This document shows, piece after piece, positions 38,329 through 46,886 of a DNA stretch of 64,000 nt (position 1 is its first letter; the number at the start of each line of letters is the position of its first letter). The notes beneath the pieces were generated by a model, which was not told the DNA's origin, did not search any database, and saw nothing but the letters and a program-made list of their open reading frames with translations. The DNA is taken from positions 4,092,001 through 4,156,000 of the forward strand of contig NZ_CP102770.1 in assembly GCF_038561935.1 (NCBI RefSeq), in the 5' to 3' direction. The stretch comes from Myxococcus stipitatus (lineage in GTDB: Bacteria > Myxococcota > Myxococcia > Myxococcales > Myxococcaceae). Made by a program: the position numbers and the translations under genes.

Positions 38329-41280
38329 ATGTCCGCATTCGCCCAGCTGCTCGAAGCCGTTCGGAAGGAAGCCCGCCCCGGAATCTGGTCCAACGGAGTG
38401 AATCTCGCCCGTGCCGGGGCGGTGGTGCTCCAATCGAAGACGGACAGTGACCTGGAGTTGAGGGTCCGCTCGGCGGGGCGGCCCGTTCCCTTCACGGTGG
38501 CCCTCTATCCGGCCGACGACGCGTGGGAATGTGACTGCCCCAGCCGCGTGGACCCGTGCGAGCACGTGGTCGCCGCCGCCATCTCCCTCCAGCAGGCCGA
38601 GCGAGAGGACGCTCCCATGGAGACGGCGGCCACGCGCTGGTCTCGCGTGGTCTACCACTTCACTCGCACGGGGGACGGCCTCCAGCTCAAGCGCACGCTG
38701 GCCCACGCGGACGGCAGGGAAGAGGCGCTGGACGGCAGCCTGGCCTCGTACATCGCCAAGCCCGCGCAGGCCGCGACGCTCCAGGTGGAGCAGTCCGACC
38801 TGCTGGCCGACCGCATCCTGGAGCAGCGGCGCACGCGCGGCGCGCTGTCGCCGGAGACGCTGGATGCGCTGCTCAAGGTGCTGGTGCAGGCGCGCAACGT
38901 GCTCCTCGACGGCCGCCCCGTCGCGATTCCCGATGAGGTCGTCGTGCCGCGTGCGCTCGTGGAGGAGCGCGGAGGGCAGTACGTGGTGACGGTGACGCGC
39001 GACGAGCGCGTCTCGGAGGTGGTGAGTCCGGGGGTCGCCCGCGTCGGAGACGCGCTCGCGCGGTTGGGTGAGACGGGCATGACGGGGCCGTGGCTCCAGA
39101 ACCTCCCCATCGTCCGCAACTACGGCCCGGAGAGCCTGGGCGAGCTGACGTCCAAGGTGCTGCCCGAGCTGGGGCGGCGCATGCCCGTCGACGTGCGCAC
39201 GCGCCGCGTGCCGGCCATCGACCGCGAGCTCAAGCCGCGCATCCTCCTGGAGCTGAACCAGCTGGACGCGGGCCTGTCGGTGCTGCCGACGCTGGTGTAC
39301 GGCGCGCCTCCGACGGTGCGCATCGACAACGGGCGCATGGTGTACCTGCGCGGCGCGGTGCCGCTGCGCGACGAGGCGCTGGAGCAGCGGCTGGTGCACA
39401 ACCTGCGCGAGGAGCTGAACCTGGTGCCCGGCCGGCGCGTGACGGTGGCGGGCCCGGAGATGGTGCGCTGGGCGGACCGGCTGCGGCGGTGGGGCGGGGA
39501 CCTGGCGGGAGATGGCGCGTCGGTGGTGAGCCCCGATGTCCGCCTGCGCCCCTCGCTCACGGTGGAGTCGGCGGGAGACGGGCAGGGCGTGCCCGAGGTG
39601 CGCTTCACGCTGGAGTTCCAGGTGGAGGGGGGCAAGGGCGAGGCCCGCTCCGTGGACGCGGCGGCGGTGGTGCGCGCGTGGACGGAGGGGCTGGGACTGG
39701 TGCCGCTCGTGGGCGGTGGCTGGGCGCCGCTGCCGCGGGCGTGGTTGGACAAGCATGGCCAGCGCGTGGCGGACCTGCTGGCCGCGCGTCAGCCGGATGG
39801 GCGCGTGTCGAACCATGCGCTGCCGCAGCTGTCGCAGCTGTGCGAGACGCTGGAGCAGCCGCCTCCGCCGGGCCTGGACCGGCTGGCCCCGCTGGTGGAG
39901 GGCTTCGAGAAGCTCCCGCCTCCCGTGTTGCCGGAGGACCTCAACGCGTCGCTGCGCCACTACCAGCAGACGGGTGTGAGCTGGCTGGGCTTCCTCAAGG
40001 GCGCGGGGCTGGGCGGCATCCTCGCGGACGACATGGGCTTGGGAAAGACGCTCCAGACCATCTGTGTCCTGGGCAAGGGCTCGCTCGTCGTGTGCCCCAC
40101 CAGCGTGCTGCCCAACTGGGTGGCGGAGCTCAAGCGCTTCCGGCCCTCGCTGAAGGTCTGCGTCTACCACGGCCCGGGCCGCGCGCTGGACCCGGCGGCG
40201 GACGTGACGCTGACCACGTATTCGATTCTGCGCCTGGACGCGGCGGTGCTGGGCGCGAAGGACTGGGCGACGCTGGTGCTGGACGAGGCGCAGGCCATCA
40301 AGAACCCCGAGAGCCAGGTGGCGCGCTCCGCGTTCGGACTCAAGGCGGGCTTCCGGCTGGCGCTCAGCGGTACGCCGCTGGAGAACCGCCTGGACGAGCT
40401 GTGGAGCCTGATGCACTTCACCAACCCGGGCCTGCTCGGCGGACGCCGTCAGTTCGAGGAGAAGGTGTCCCGGCCCATCTCGGACGGCAACGCGGGCGCC
40501 GCGGCGGAGCTGCGTCGACGCATCCGGCCCTTCGTGCTGCGCAGGCTCAAGCGCGACGTGGCGCCGGAGCTGCCGCCGCGCATCGAGTCGGTGATGCACG
40601 TGTCGCTGGATGAGCGCGAGCGCTCCATCTACGACGCGGTGATGGCGGCGACACGCACGGAGGTGGTGGCGCTGCTGAACGAGGGCGGCAGCGTGCTCAA
40701 GGCGCTGGAGGCGCTGCTCCGGCTGCGTCAGGCCGCGTGCCACCCGGCGCTCGTGCCCGGACAGAAGGCGACCAGCTCCTCGAAGGTGGAGACGCTGGTG
40801 GACGCGCTCGACACCGCGGTGTCGGAGGGACACAAGGCGCTCGTGTTCTCGCAGTGGACGTCGCTGCTGGACCTCATCGAGCCGGCGCTGAAGCAGAAGG
40901 GCATCGCCTTCGACCGGCTGGATGGCACCACGCAGAACCGGGGCGAGGTGACGTCGCGCTTCCAGGCGGAGGACGGGCCTCCGGTGCTGCTCATGTCGCT
41001 GAAGGCGGGCGGCACGGGCTTGAACCTCACGGCGGCGGACCACGTCTTCCTGGTGGACCCGTGGTGGAACCCGGCCGTGGAGGCGCAGGCCGCGGACCGC
41101 GCGCATCGCATCGGCCAGGAGCGGCCCGTCAACGTCTACCGGCTGGTGTCCCAGGGCACCGTCGAGGAGCGCATCCTGGGCCTCCAGGACAAGAAGCGCT
41201 CGCTGATGGAGGCCGCGCTGAGCGAGGCGGGCGGGGCCGCCGCCATCACCCGTGAAGACCTGCTGGAACTGTTCTCGTGA
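38329..41280 (+). CDS. SWIM zinc-finger SNF2-family DEAD/DEAH helicase
   Basis: 983 residues from ATG 38329. An N-terminal SWIM finger lies near residues 66-80 ([18 protein letters not shown], the CxC...CxH pattern). A poorly conserved middle domain follows. The SNF2 ATPase begins near 540: [11 protein letters not shown] (Walker A, about 566), [12 protein letters not shown] (about 650), LSGTPLENR, then in the second lobe [29 protein letters not shown] and DRAHRIGQ. These are DNA-dependent ATPases that move along or remodel DNA-protein complexes. It is translationally coupled by GTGA to a DUF885 gene. Confidence 0.9.
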   Translation: MSAFAQLLEAVRKEARPGIWSNGVNLARAGAVVLQSKTDSDLELRVRSAGRPVPFTVALYPADDAWECDCPSRVDPCEHVVAAAISLQQAEREDAPMETAATRWSRVVYHFTRTGDGLQLKRTLAHADGREEALDGSLASYIAKPAQAATLQVEQSDLLADRILEQRRTRGALSPETLDALLKVLVQARNVLLDGRPVAIPDEVVVPRALVEERGGQYVVTVTRDERVSEVVSPGVARVGDALARLGETGMTGPWLQNLPIVRNYGPESLGELTSKVLPELGRRMPVDVRTRRVPAIDRELKPRILLELNQLDAGLSVLPTLVYGAPPTVRIDNGRMVYLRGAVPLRDEALEQRLVHNLREELNLVPGRRVTVAGPEMVRWADRLRRWGGDLAGDGASVVSPDVRLRPSLTVESAGDGQGVPEVRFTLEFQVEGGKGEARSVDAAAVVRAWTEGLGLVPLVGGGWAPLPRAWLDKHGQRVADLLAARQPDGRVSNHALPQLSQLCETLEQPPPPGLDRLAPLVEGFEKLPPPVLPEDLNASLRHYQQTGVSWLGFLKGAGLGGILADDMGLGKTLQTICVLGKGSLVVCPTSVLPNWVAELKRFRPSLKVCVYHGPGRALDPAADVTLTTYSILRLDAAVLGAKDWATLVLDEAQAIKNPESQVARSAFGLKAGFRLALSGTPLENRLDELWSLMHFTNPGLLGGRRQFEEKVSRPISDGNAGAAAELRRRIRPFVLRRLKRDVAPELPPRIESVMHVSLDERERSIYDAVMAATRTEVVALLNEGGSVLKALEALLRLRQAACHPALVPGQKATSSSKVETLVDALDTAVSEGHKALVFSQWTSLLDLIEPALKQKGIAFDRLDGTTQNRGEVTSRFQAEDGPPVLLMSLKAGGTGLNLTAADHVFLVDPWWNPAVEAQAADRAHRIGQERPVNVYRLVSQGTVEERILGLQDKKRSLMEAALSEAGGAAAITREDLLELFS

Positions 41281-43079
41281 AGTGGCTGCTGCTCACCACC
41301 CTGGGGTTCCTCCTGATGCTCTCATCGGATGCCGAGGCGAAGAAGCCGGATGCCGCCGCCACGAAGGCGCTGCGCACCCTCATCGAGCAGGATTGGCAGT
41401 ACCAGCTCGAGCGAAGTCCCACGTATGCCTCGGTGCAGGGCGACCGGCGCTGGAACACGCGCTGGGATGACCTGAGCCTCGCGGCGCTCGAAGCGGACCA
41501 GCGGCACTCGCGTGGTGTGCTGGAGAAGCTGAAGAAGGTGGACCGCGCGCGGCTGTCCGCGGAGGACCGGCTCAACCTGGACCTGCTCCAGAAGGAGCAC
41601 GAGACGTGGGTGGAGGAGTACGGCTTCGGCTGGTACCTGTTTCCCACGAACCAGGTGGGCGGCATCCCCGAGGGCATCCGTCAACCCCCGGGCCTGCAGA
41701 CGGCGTATCAGCTCGCGGACGCGCTGCGCTTCGAGACGGTGAAGGACTACGAGGACTGGATTGCCCGGCTGAATGGCTTCGGGACCTACGTGGACCAGGT
41801 CATCGCGCTGATGCGCGAGGGCGTGCGTCAGCACAAGGTGCACCCCAAGGCCATCGTCCAGCGGATTCCCCCGCAGTTCGAGAAGCAGCTGGTGGAGGAC
41901 CCGGCGAAGAGCGGCTTCTACACGCCGTTCCATCGCTTCCCCGCGAAGCTGTCCGCGGCCGACCAGCAGCGACTGGCGGCGGCGGGGCGCAAGGCGGTCC
42001 AGGACGGTGTGCTGCCCGCGCTGCGGCGCTTCCACCAGTTCCTCGTGAAGGAATACCTGCCCGCCGCGCCGGAGGCCGTGGGCGTGTGGCAGCTGGAGAA
42101 TGGCGAGGCGCTGTATGCCTTCCTCGCGCGCAAGTTCACCACCACGCCGCTGACGCCCGACGAGATTCACTCGCTGGGCTTGTCGGAGGTGAAGCGCATC
42201 CGCGGGGAGATGGAAGCCATCATGAAGCGGACGGGCTTCCAGGGCTCGCTCGCGGAGTTCTTCCAGTTCGTGCGGACCGACCCGCGCTTCTACCACCGCA
42301 CGGGCGACGAGCTGCTGCTGCACTACCGGGCCCTGTCGAAGCGCATCGACCCGCTGCTGGTGCGTCTGTTCAAGACGCTGCCCCGGCAGCCTTACGCGGT
42401 GGAGCCCACGCCGGAGGCCATGGCCCCGGACGTGACGACGGGCTTCTACTACCCGGGGTCCTCGGATGGCTCGCGGCCGGGCACGTACCTGGTGAACCTC
42501 TATCGTCCAGAGACGCGGCCTCGCTGGGAGATGGTGCCGCTGACGCTGCATGAGGCGGTGCCCGGGCACCACCTCCAGACGTCGCTGGCCACCGAGCAGT
42601 TGGACCTGCCGGACTTCCGCCGCTACGGGTACTACGTGGCGTATGGCGAGGGCTGGGCGCTGTACTGCGAGACGCTCGGCGATGAGCTGGGGCTCTACGC
42701 GGACCCCTACGACAAGTTCGGTCAGCTCTCGTATGACATGTGGCGCGCGGTCCGGCTCGTGGTGGACACGGGCATGCACGTGAAGCGGTGGACGCGTCAG
42801 CAGGCGCTCGACTACTTCATGGAGAACGCGCCCCGGCAGGCGCTGGACATCACCAACGAGGTGGACCGCTACATCGCGTGGCCGGGGCAGGCGCTCGCCT
42901 ACAAAGTGGGGCAGCTGCGGATTCGCGAGATGCGCACGCGCGCGGAGCAGACGCTGGGCGAGCGCTTCGACGTCCGTGAGTTCCACGACGTGGTGCTGCT
43001 CGGAGGCTCGCTGCCGCTGGACGTGCTCGAGCGCAAGGTCGACGCGTGGGTGGCGGGACACGGGCCCGCCGGGAAGTAG
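41277..43079 (+). CDS. DUF885 family putative zinc-peptidase with signal peptide
   Basis: The start is GTG 41277, sharing GTGA with the helicase stop. It encodes 600 residues with a signal peptide ([21 protein letters not shown]). The DUF885 motif [10 protein letters not shown] lies near residues 424-433, a zinc-binding HExxxxH pattern typical of the family; EGWALYCE follows about 35 residues later. The mature protein would be periplasmic or surface exposed. The function is unknown in detail; peptidase activity is plausible. Its coupling to a DNA helicase gene is odd, since the two act in different compartments. Confidence 0.87.
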   Translation: MKWLLLTTLGFLLMLSSDAEAKKPDAAATKALRTLIEQDWQYQLERSPTYASVQGDRRWNTRWDDLSLAALEADQRHSRGVLEKLKKVDRARLSAEDRLNLDLLQKEHETWVEEYGFGWYLFPTNQVGGIPEGIRQPPGLQTAYQLADALRFETVKDYEDWIARLNGFGTYVDQVIALMREGVRQHKVHPKAIVQRIPPQFEKQLVEDPAKSGFYTPFHRFPAKLSAADQQRLAAAGRKAVQDGVLPALRRFHQFLVKEYLPAAPEAVGVWQLENGEALYAFLARKFTTTPLTPDEIHSLGLSEVKRIRGEMEAIMKRTGFQGSLAEFFQFVRTDPRFYHRTGDELLLHYRALSKRIDPLLVRLFKTLPRQPYAVEPTPEAMAPDVTTGFYYPGSSDGSRPGTYLVNLYRPETRPRWEMVPLTLHEAVPGHHLQTSLATEQLDLPDFRRYGYYVAYGEGWALYCETLGDELGLYADPYDKFGQLSYDMWRAVRLVVDTGMHVKRWTRQQALDYFMENAPRQALDITNEVDRYIAWPGQALAYKVGQLRIREMRTRAEQTLGERFDVREFHDVVLLGGSLPLDVLERKVDAWVAGHGPAGK

Positions 43080-43094
43080 GAACGTCCCGGCGGG
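43065..43094. terminator. perfect hairpin spanning the DUF885 stop codon
   Basis: CCCGCCGGGA (43065-43074) and TCCCGGCGGG (43085-43094) form a perfect 10-bp inverted repeat around AGTAGGAACG, which includes the stop codon. It lies between convergent genes and may terminate both. Confidence 0.5.
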
Positions 43095-43117
43095 GGCTTC
43101 CGCCTGTCAGGGATTGC

Positions 43118-44407
43118 TCATGGACGAGCCTTCCGAGCCGGTGCCGGCTTGGGGGCCGCCGTGAGCCGGCCGTGCTTCTTCATGACCTTCACCAGTCCGT
43201 CATGAGGCAGGCCGAAGACGCGGATGTTGTCCGCGCCCGTCATGGTGTCGGACGCGAGCATCGCGTTGAGGATGGCCTCCTGCGTGGCCTGCACGGTCGC
43301 CTCGAAGAGGGGATTGAGGCGCTCATTCTGGAGGGACGACACGGTCGCGACGTTCGTCTTCGCTGGCGACGGGACGCTCTGGGTGGAGAACGCGAGGAAG
43401 ATGTCTCCCGAGTAGTTCTCGCCGAGTCCGCCCATCTTCGCGATGGCCAGCGGGACACGGCGGGCGATGCGCGCGAGCTGGTGTGGCAGCAGCGGTGCAT
43501 CCGTCCCGACGACGATGATGATGGAGCCCGCACCCTCGAACGGATTGGCCGCGGGGCCCTCCTTGTTCGTGGGGCCGCAGGCGGGGACCCACTCCATCAT
43601 CGGGCTGTCCGGCTTCTTCGCGCCGAGGTAGCACGGCATGTCGCCCTTCAGCTCCTCGCCCACGGGGACGCCCTCGACGGTGAAGAGGCGGCGTGAGCCG
43701 TAGTTGCACTGCACCAGCACGCCCAGCGTGTAGCCGCCCGCGGACTCCGGCAGCTTGCGCGAGGCGGTTCCGATTCCGCCCTTGAAGCCGTGGCACACCA
43801 TGCCCGTGCCTCCGCCCACGGAGCCTTCCGCGACGGGGCCCGACTTCGCCGACTCGAGCGCCTGGATGGCGTGCGGCGGCTTGACGTGGAAGCCGTAGAT
43901 GTCGTGCAGCATCCCATCCCACGTCTCCGCGACCACGGGCAGCCCCAGGTCCCAGGCGAGGTCCTTCTCCACCGCCCAGGCGATGACGGCCTCGCGCACC
44001 GCGCCGACGTCGTTGGTGTTGGTGATCATCACCGGCCCCTGGAGGTGACCCCCCTCCTGAATCCAGTGGGTGCCGGTCATCTCGCCGTTGCCGTTGAGGG
44101 CGTAGGTCGACGCGAACACGGGCTCGGCGACGCCCTTCTTGCCGCGGGGCAGCACGGCCGTGACGCCGGTGCGCACGGGGCCCTTGCCGCGCTCGATGCG
44201 GCCCTCGCCTGAGATGAGCGTCGTGTGGCCGACTTCCACACCGGGCACATCGGTGATGGCGTTGTTCGGCCCCGTCTCGCCTCCGAAGGTGATGCCCAGG
44301 GTCCTTGCGCGCGCCCTCGGCCGCTCGGCCTGCGCACTGGCGAGCGATGGCAGCAACAACAGCGAAACCACCACGCCGCACAGCAGGTGTCGTTGATGTG
44401 TGTGCAT
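43118..44407 (-). CDS. DmpA/P1-family Ntn-hydrolase aminopeptidase
   Basis: 429 residues from ATG 44407 with a signal peptide (GVVVSLLLLPSLASA). The P1 family pattern is clear: NNAITDVPGVEVGHTTLI near the start and, later, GSVGGGTGMVCHGFKGGIGTASR, the segment that holds the nucleophile Ser and the autoprocessing site. GVLVQCNYGSRRLF follows. DmpA-type enzymes cut themselves into two chains and remove N-terminal L- or D-residues from peptides. It seems to be exported. It stands alone, convergent with DUF885. Confidence 0.88.
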   Translation of the reverse strand: MHTHQRHLLCGVVVSLLLLPSLASAQAERPRARARTLGITFGGETGPNNAITDVPGVEVGHTTLISGEGRIERGKGPVRTGVTAVLPRGKKGVAEPVFASTYALNGNGEMTGTHWIQEGGHLQGPVMITNTNDVGAVREAVIAWAVEKDLAWDLGLPVVAETWDGMLHDIYGFHVKPPHAIQALESAKSGPVAEGSVGGGTGMVCHGFKGGIGTASRKLPESAGGYTLGVLVQCNYGSRRLFTVEGVPVGEELKGDMPCYLGAKKPDSPMMEWVPACGPTNKEGPAANPFEGAGSIIIVVGTDAPLLPHQLARIARRVPLAIAKMGGLGENYSGDIFLAFSTQSVPSPAKTNVATVSSLQNERLNPLFEATVQATQEAILNAMLASDTMTGADNIRVFGLPHDGLVKVMKKHGRLTAAPKPAPARKARP

Positions 44408-44531
44408 GGCGGGATTCCTAGCACGGGGAAGGCGTCAGGAGCCCTCCAGGCCCGGCGTCAGCGGCCTCGAAACAGGCCCCCGGAGCACGGTTCTCGAAGC
44501 TGGCCCTGGCGCCTTTCCCGAAAGAAAGACC

Positions 44532-45479
44532 ATGTCAGAGCGAGAGTTGACGCATCTCGAGGTGCCGTGCTTCGTCGATTATTCGGAGGCGCTGGCGGGA
44601 CGCGAGCTGATGGCCCACGGGCTTGGACCGGACTTCGATTTGTGGATGCTGGCGCTGGATGAAGAGGGTCACGAAGTCCTTCGCTTCTCCGAGCCTGGCG
44701 CCCCACCGGAGTCCATTCGACTTCCCGAGACGCAGCGGAAGTTCCACTACGTGCAGCCGCTTCCCGGAGGTGAGCTGCTGCTGGTGGACGGCCGCTGTGA
44801 GTACCGCGAGGAGGCAGCACCCGCGGACCGCAATGCGGTGGTCTATTCCCGCGCGGGGGTCCTGAGCCGCGAGCTCACCTTGGGGGATGGAATCCAAGAC
44901 GTCCAAGCCACCACCGATGGCCGCCTGTGGGTGAGCTACTTCGACGAAGGTGTCCTGGGAAACGGTCGCTGGGCGGCGATGAATCCGGAGCAGGAGCCCA
45001 TGGGGCGCAGCGGCCTGGTCCTCTTCGATTCACGCGGCAAGCGGCTCAGTGAGTACGACGCGGGCGCGGTGGGCACGGACATCATCATCGACTGCTACGC
45101 GCTCAACGTCGCCTCGGATGACGAGACCTGGCTGTACTTCTACACGGACTTTCCCCTGGTGCGTCTTCGCGCGGGGAGTCGCCCCGTGACGTGGCGGACA
45201 CCGGTGGCGGGGGCCAACGCGCTGGCGGTGGGGTCGACCCATGTCTTGTTTGGCGGCTCCTACTCCGCGCGTTCCATCTTCGAACTCTTCGTGTTGGAGG
45301 GCCGCCGGAAATCGGAGCTGGCTCCGGCGGGCAGCTTCGTTTTCGTGGACTCGGACGGCTATCGGTGGCAGCCCACCTGGATGTGCGGGCGCGGACCGTG
45401 GCTGTACGGCGGTGAAGGGACTCGCGCCTTCCGCATCGACCTCGACACCCTCGTGGCCTCGGCCAAGGTCTGGCATTGA
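44532..45479 (+). CDS. unrecognised protein with beta-propeller-like strands, first gene of the RNA-repair operon
   Basis: ATG 44532 (MSERELTHLEVPCF) gives 315 residues; the ORF upstream of it is not coding-like. There is no signal peptide. The sequence has many alternating strand-like blocks such as FDLWMLALDEEGHEVLRF, FHYVQPLPGGELLLVDGRC, DGRLWVSYFDEGVLG and SGLVLFDSRGKRLSEYD, which suggest a beta-propeller of five or six blades, but I recognise no family. Its stop touches the ATG of the hen1 gene, so the three genes are one transcript. A scaffold or sensor role for RNA repair is a guess. Confidence 0.7.
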   Translation: MSERELTHLEVPCFVDYSEALAGRELMAHGLGPDFDLWMLALDEEGHEVLRFSEPGAPPESIRLPETQRKFHYVQPLPGGELLLVDGRCEYREEAAPADRNAVVYSRAGVLSRELTLGDGIQDVQATTDGRLWVSYFDEGVLGNGRWAAMNPEQEPMGRSGLVLFDSRGKRLSEYDAGAVGTDIIIDCYALNVASDDETWLYFYTDFPLVRLRAGSRPVTWRTPVAGANALAVGSTHVLFGGSYSARSIFELFVLEGRRKSELAPAGSFVFVDSDGYRWQPTWMCGRGPWLYGGEGTRAFRIDLDTLVASAKVWH

Positions 45480-46886
45480 ATGCTCCTGACACTCTCCACC
45501 ACCTACGCACCCGCGACCGACCTGGGCTACCTGCTGCACAAGAGCCCCCACCGGCCTCAATCCGTGGAGCTGTCCTTCGGCACCGCCCACGTCTTCTATC
45601 CGGAGGCCACCGCTGAGCGCTGCACCGTGGCGCTCTGGGTGGAGGTGGATCCGGTGGCCCTGGTCCGCTCGCGCCAGCAGTCCTCCGGGAGCAGCCAGAC
45701 CCTGGAGCAATACGTCAACGACCGTCCCTATGCCGCGTCGTCGTTCCTGAGCGTGGCCCTGGCGCGGTGCTTCGGCGCGGCGCTGTCCGGACGCAGCCGT
45801 GAGCGGCCGGAGCTGGCGCGGCGGCCCCTGCCGCTCCAGGCGCGCATCTCCGTCCTGCCCTGTCGTGGCGGAGAGGGCCTCCTGCGACGTCTCTTCGAGC
45901 CCCTGGGCTACACCGTCACCGCGAAGAACCATCCCCTGGACGCGACGGTCCCGGAGTGGGGCGACAGCCGCTACTTCACCGTGACGCTGGAGGCGGACAA
46001 GCCGCTGGGGGCGCTGCTCAGCCACCTCTACGTGCTCATGCCCGTGCTGGACAACGACAAGCACTACTGGGTGGAGGAGGCGGAGATCGACAAGCTGCTG
46101 CGCCATGGCGGGCAGTGGCTGGCCGAGCACCCGGAGCGCGAGGTCATCGCCCGGCGCTACCTGCGCAACCAGAGCAGCCTCGCGCGAGAGGCCCTGTCCC
46201 GGTTGATGGAGGGCGAGGCCCCCACGGAGCCGGCGGAGGGCCCCGCGATGCAAGACGCGGTGGCCGAGCCGCCTCCGCGCATCGTGAGCCTGGACGAGCA
46301 GCGGCGCGACGCGGTGCTCGCGGTCTTGATGGAGCACGGCGCGACGAGTGTCGTGGACGTGGGGTGTGGCGAGGGCAAGCTGCTGCGGGAGCTCCTCAAG
46401 GAGCGCTGCTTCACGCGCATCACCGGCATGGATGTCTCCATCCGCTCGCTGGAGATCGCCAGCGAGCGCTTGCGGCTGGAGCGCCTGCCGGAGCTTCAGC
46501 GTCAGCGCATCCAGCTGCTGCACGGCTCGCTGCTGTACCGCGATGCACGACTGTCCGGGTACGACGCCGCGACGGTGGTGGAGGTCGTGGAGCACCTGGA
46601 CCCGCCCCGGCTGGCGGCGTTCGAGCGCACGTTGTTCGAGTGGGCCCGTCCAGGGCTCGTGGTCCTGACGACTCCGAACGCCGAGTACAACGTCCGCTTC
46701 ACGGGCGGGTTGACCGAGGAGGGGTTCCGTCACGGCGACCACCGCTTCGAGTGGACGCGCGCGCAGTTCGAGGCCTGGGCGCGGACGCAGGCCGAGCGCT
46801 TCGGCTACCGCGTGCGCATGGCTCCGGTGGGAACGGTGGATGAAGAGGTCGGTGCTCCGACCCAGATGGCGGTGTTCACGCGATGA
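45480..46886 (+). CDS. hen1: bacterial Hen1 3'-terminal RNA ribose 2'-O-methyltransferase
   Basis: 468 residues. The N-terminal 230 residues are the bacterial Hen1-N domain (YAPATDLGYLLHKSPHRPQS at the start is diagnostic). The C-terminal methyltransferase has the SAM loop VVDVGCGEGKLL at about residue 289 and the Hen1 metal site: EVVEH (about 367) and a later His in GDHRFEWTRAQFEAWA. The enzyme 2'-O-methylates the 3' end of cut RNA during repair, protecting it from being cut again. Its gene overlaps that of the Pnkp partner by 4 nt (ATGA). Confidence 0.92.
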   Translation: MLLTLSTTYAPATDLGYLLHKSPHRPQSVELSFGTAHVFYPEATAERCTVALWVEVDPVALVRSRQQSSGSSQTLEQYVNDRPYAASSFLSVALARCFGAALSGRSRERPELARRPLPLQARISVLPCRGGEGLLRRLFEPLGYTVTAKNHPLDATVPEWGDSRYFTVTLEADKPLGALLSHLYVLMPVLDNDKHYWVEEAEIDKLLRHGGQWLAEHPEREVIARRYLRNQSSLAREALSRLMEGEAPTEPAEGPAMQDAVAEPPPRIVSLDEQRRDAVLAVLMEHGATSVVDVGCGEGKLLRELLKERCFTRITGMDVSIRSLEIASERLRLERLPELQRQRIQLLHGSLLYRDARLSGYDAATVVEVVEHLDPPRLAAFERTLFEWARPGLVVLTTPNAEYNVRFTGGLTEEGFRHGDHRFEWTRAQFEAWARTQAERFGYRVRMAPVGTVDEEVGAPTQMAVFTR

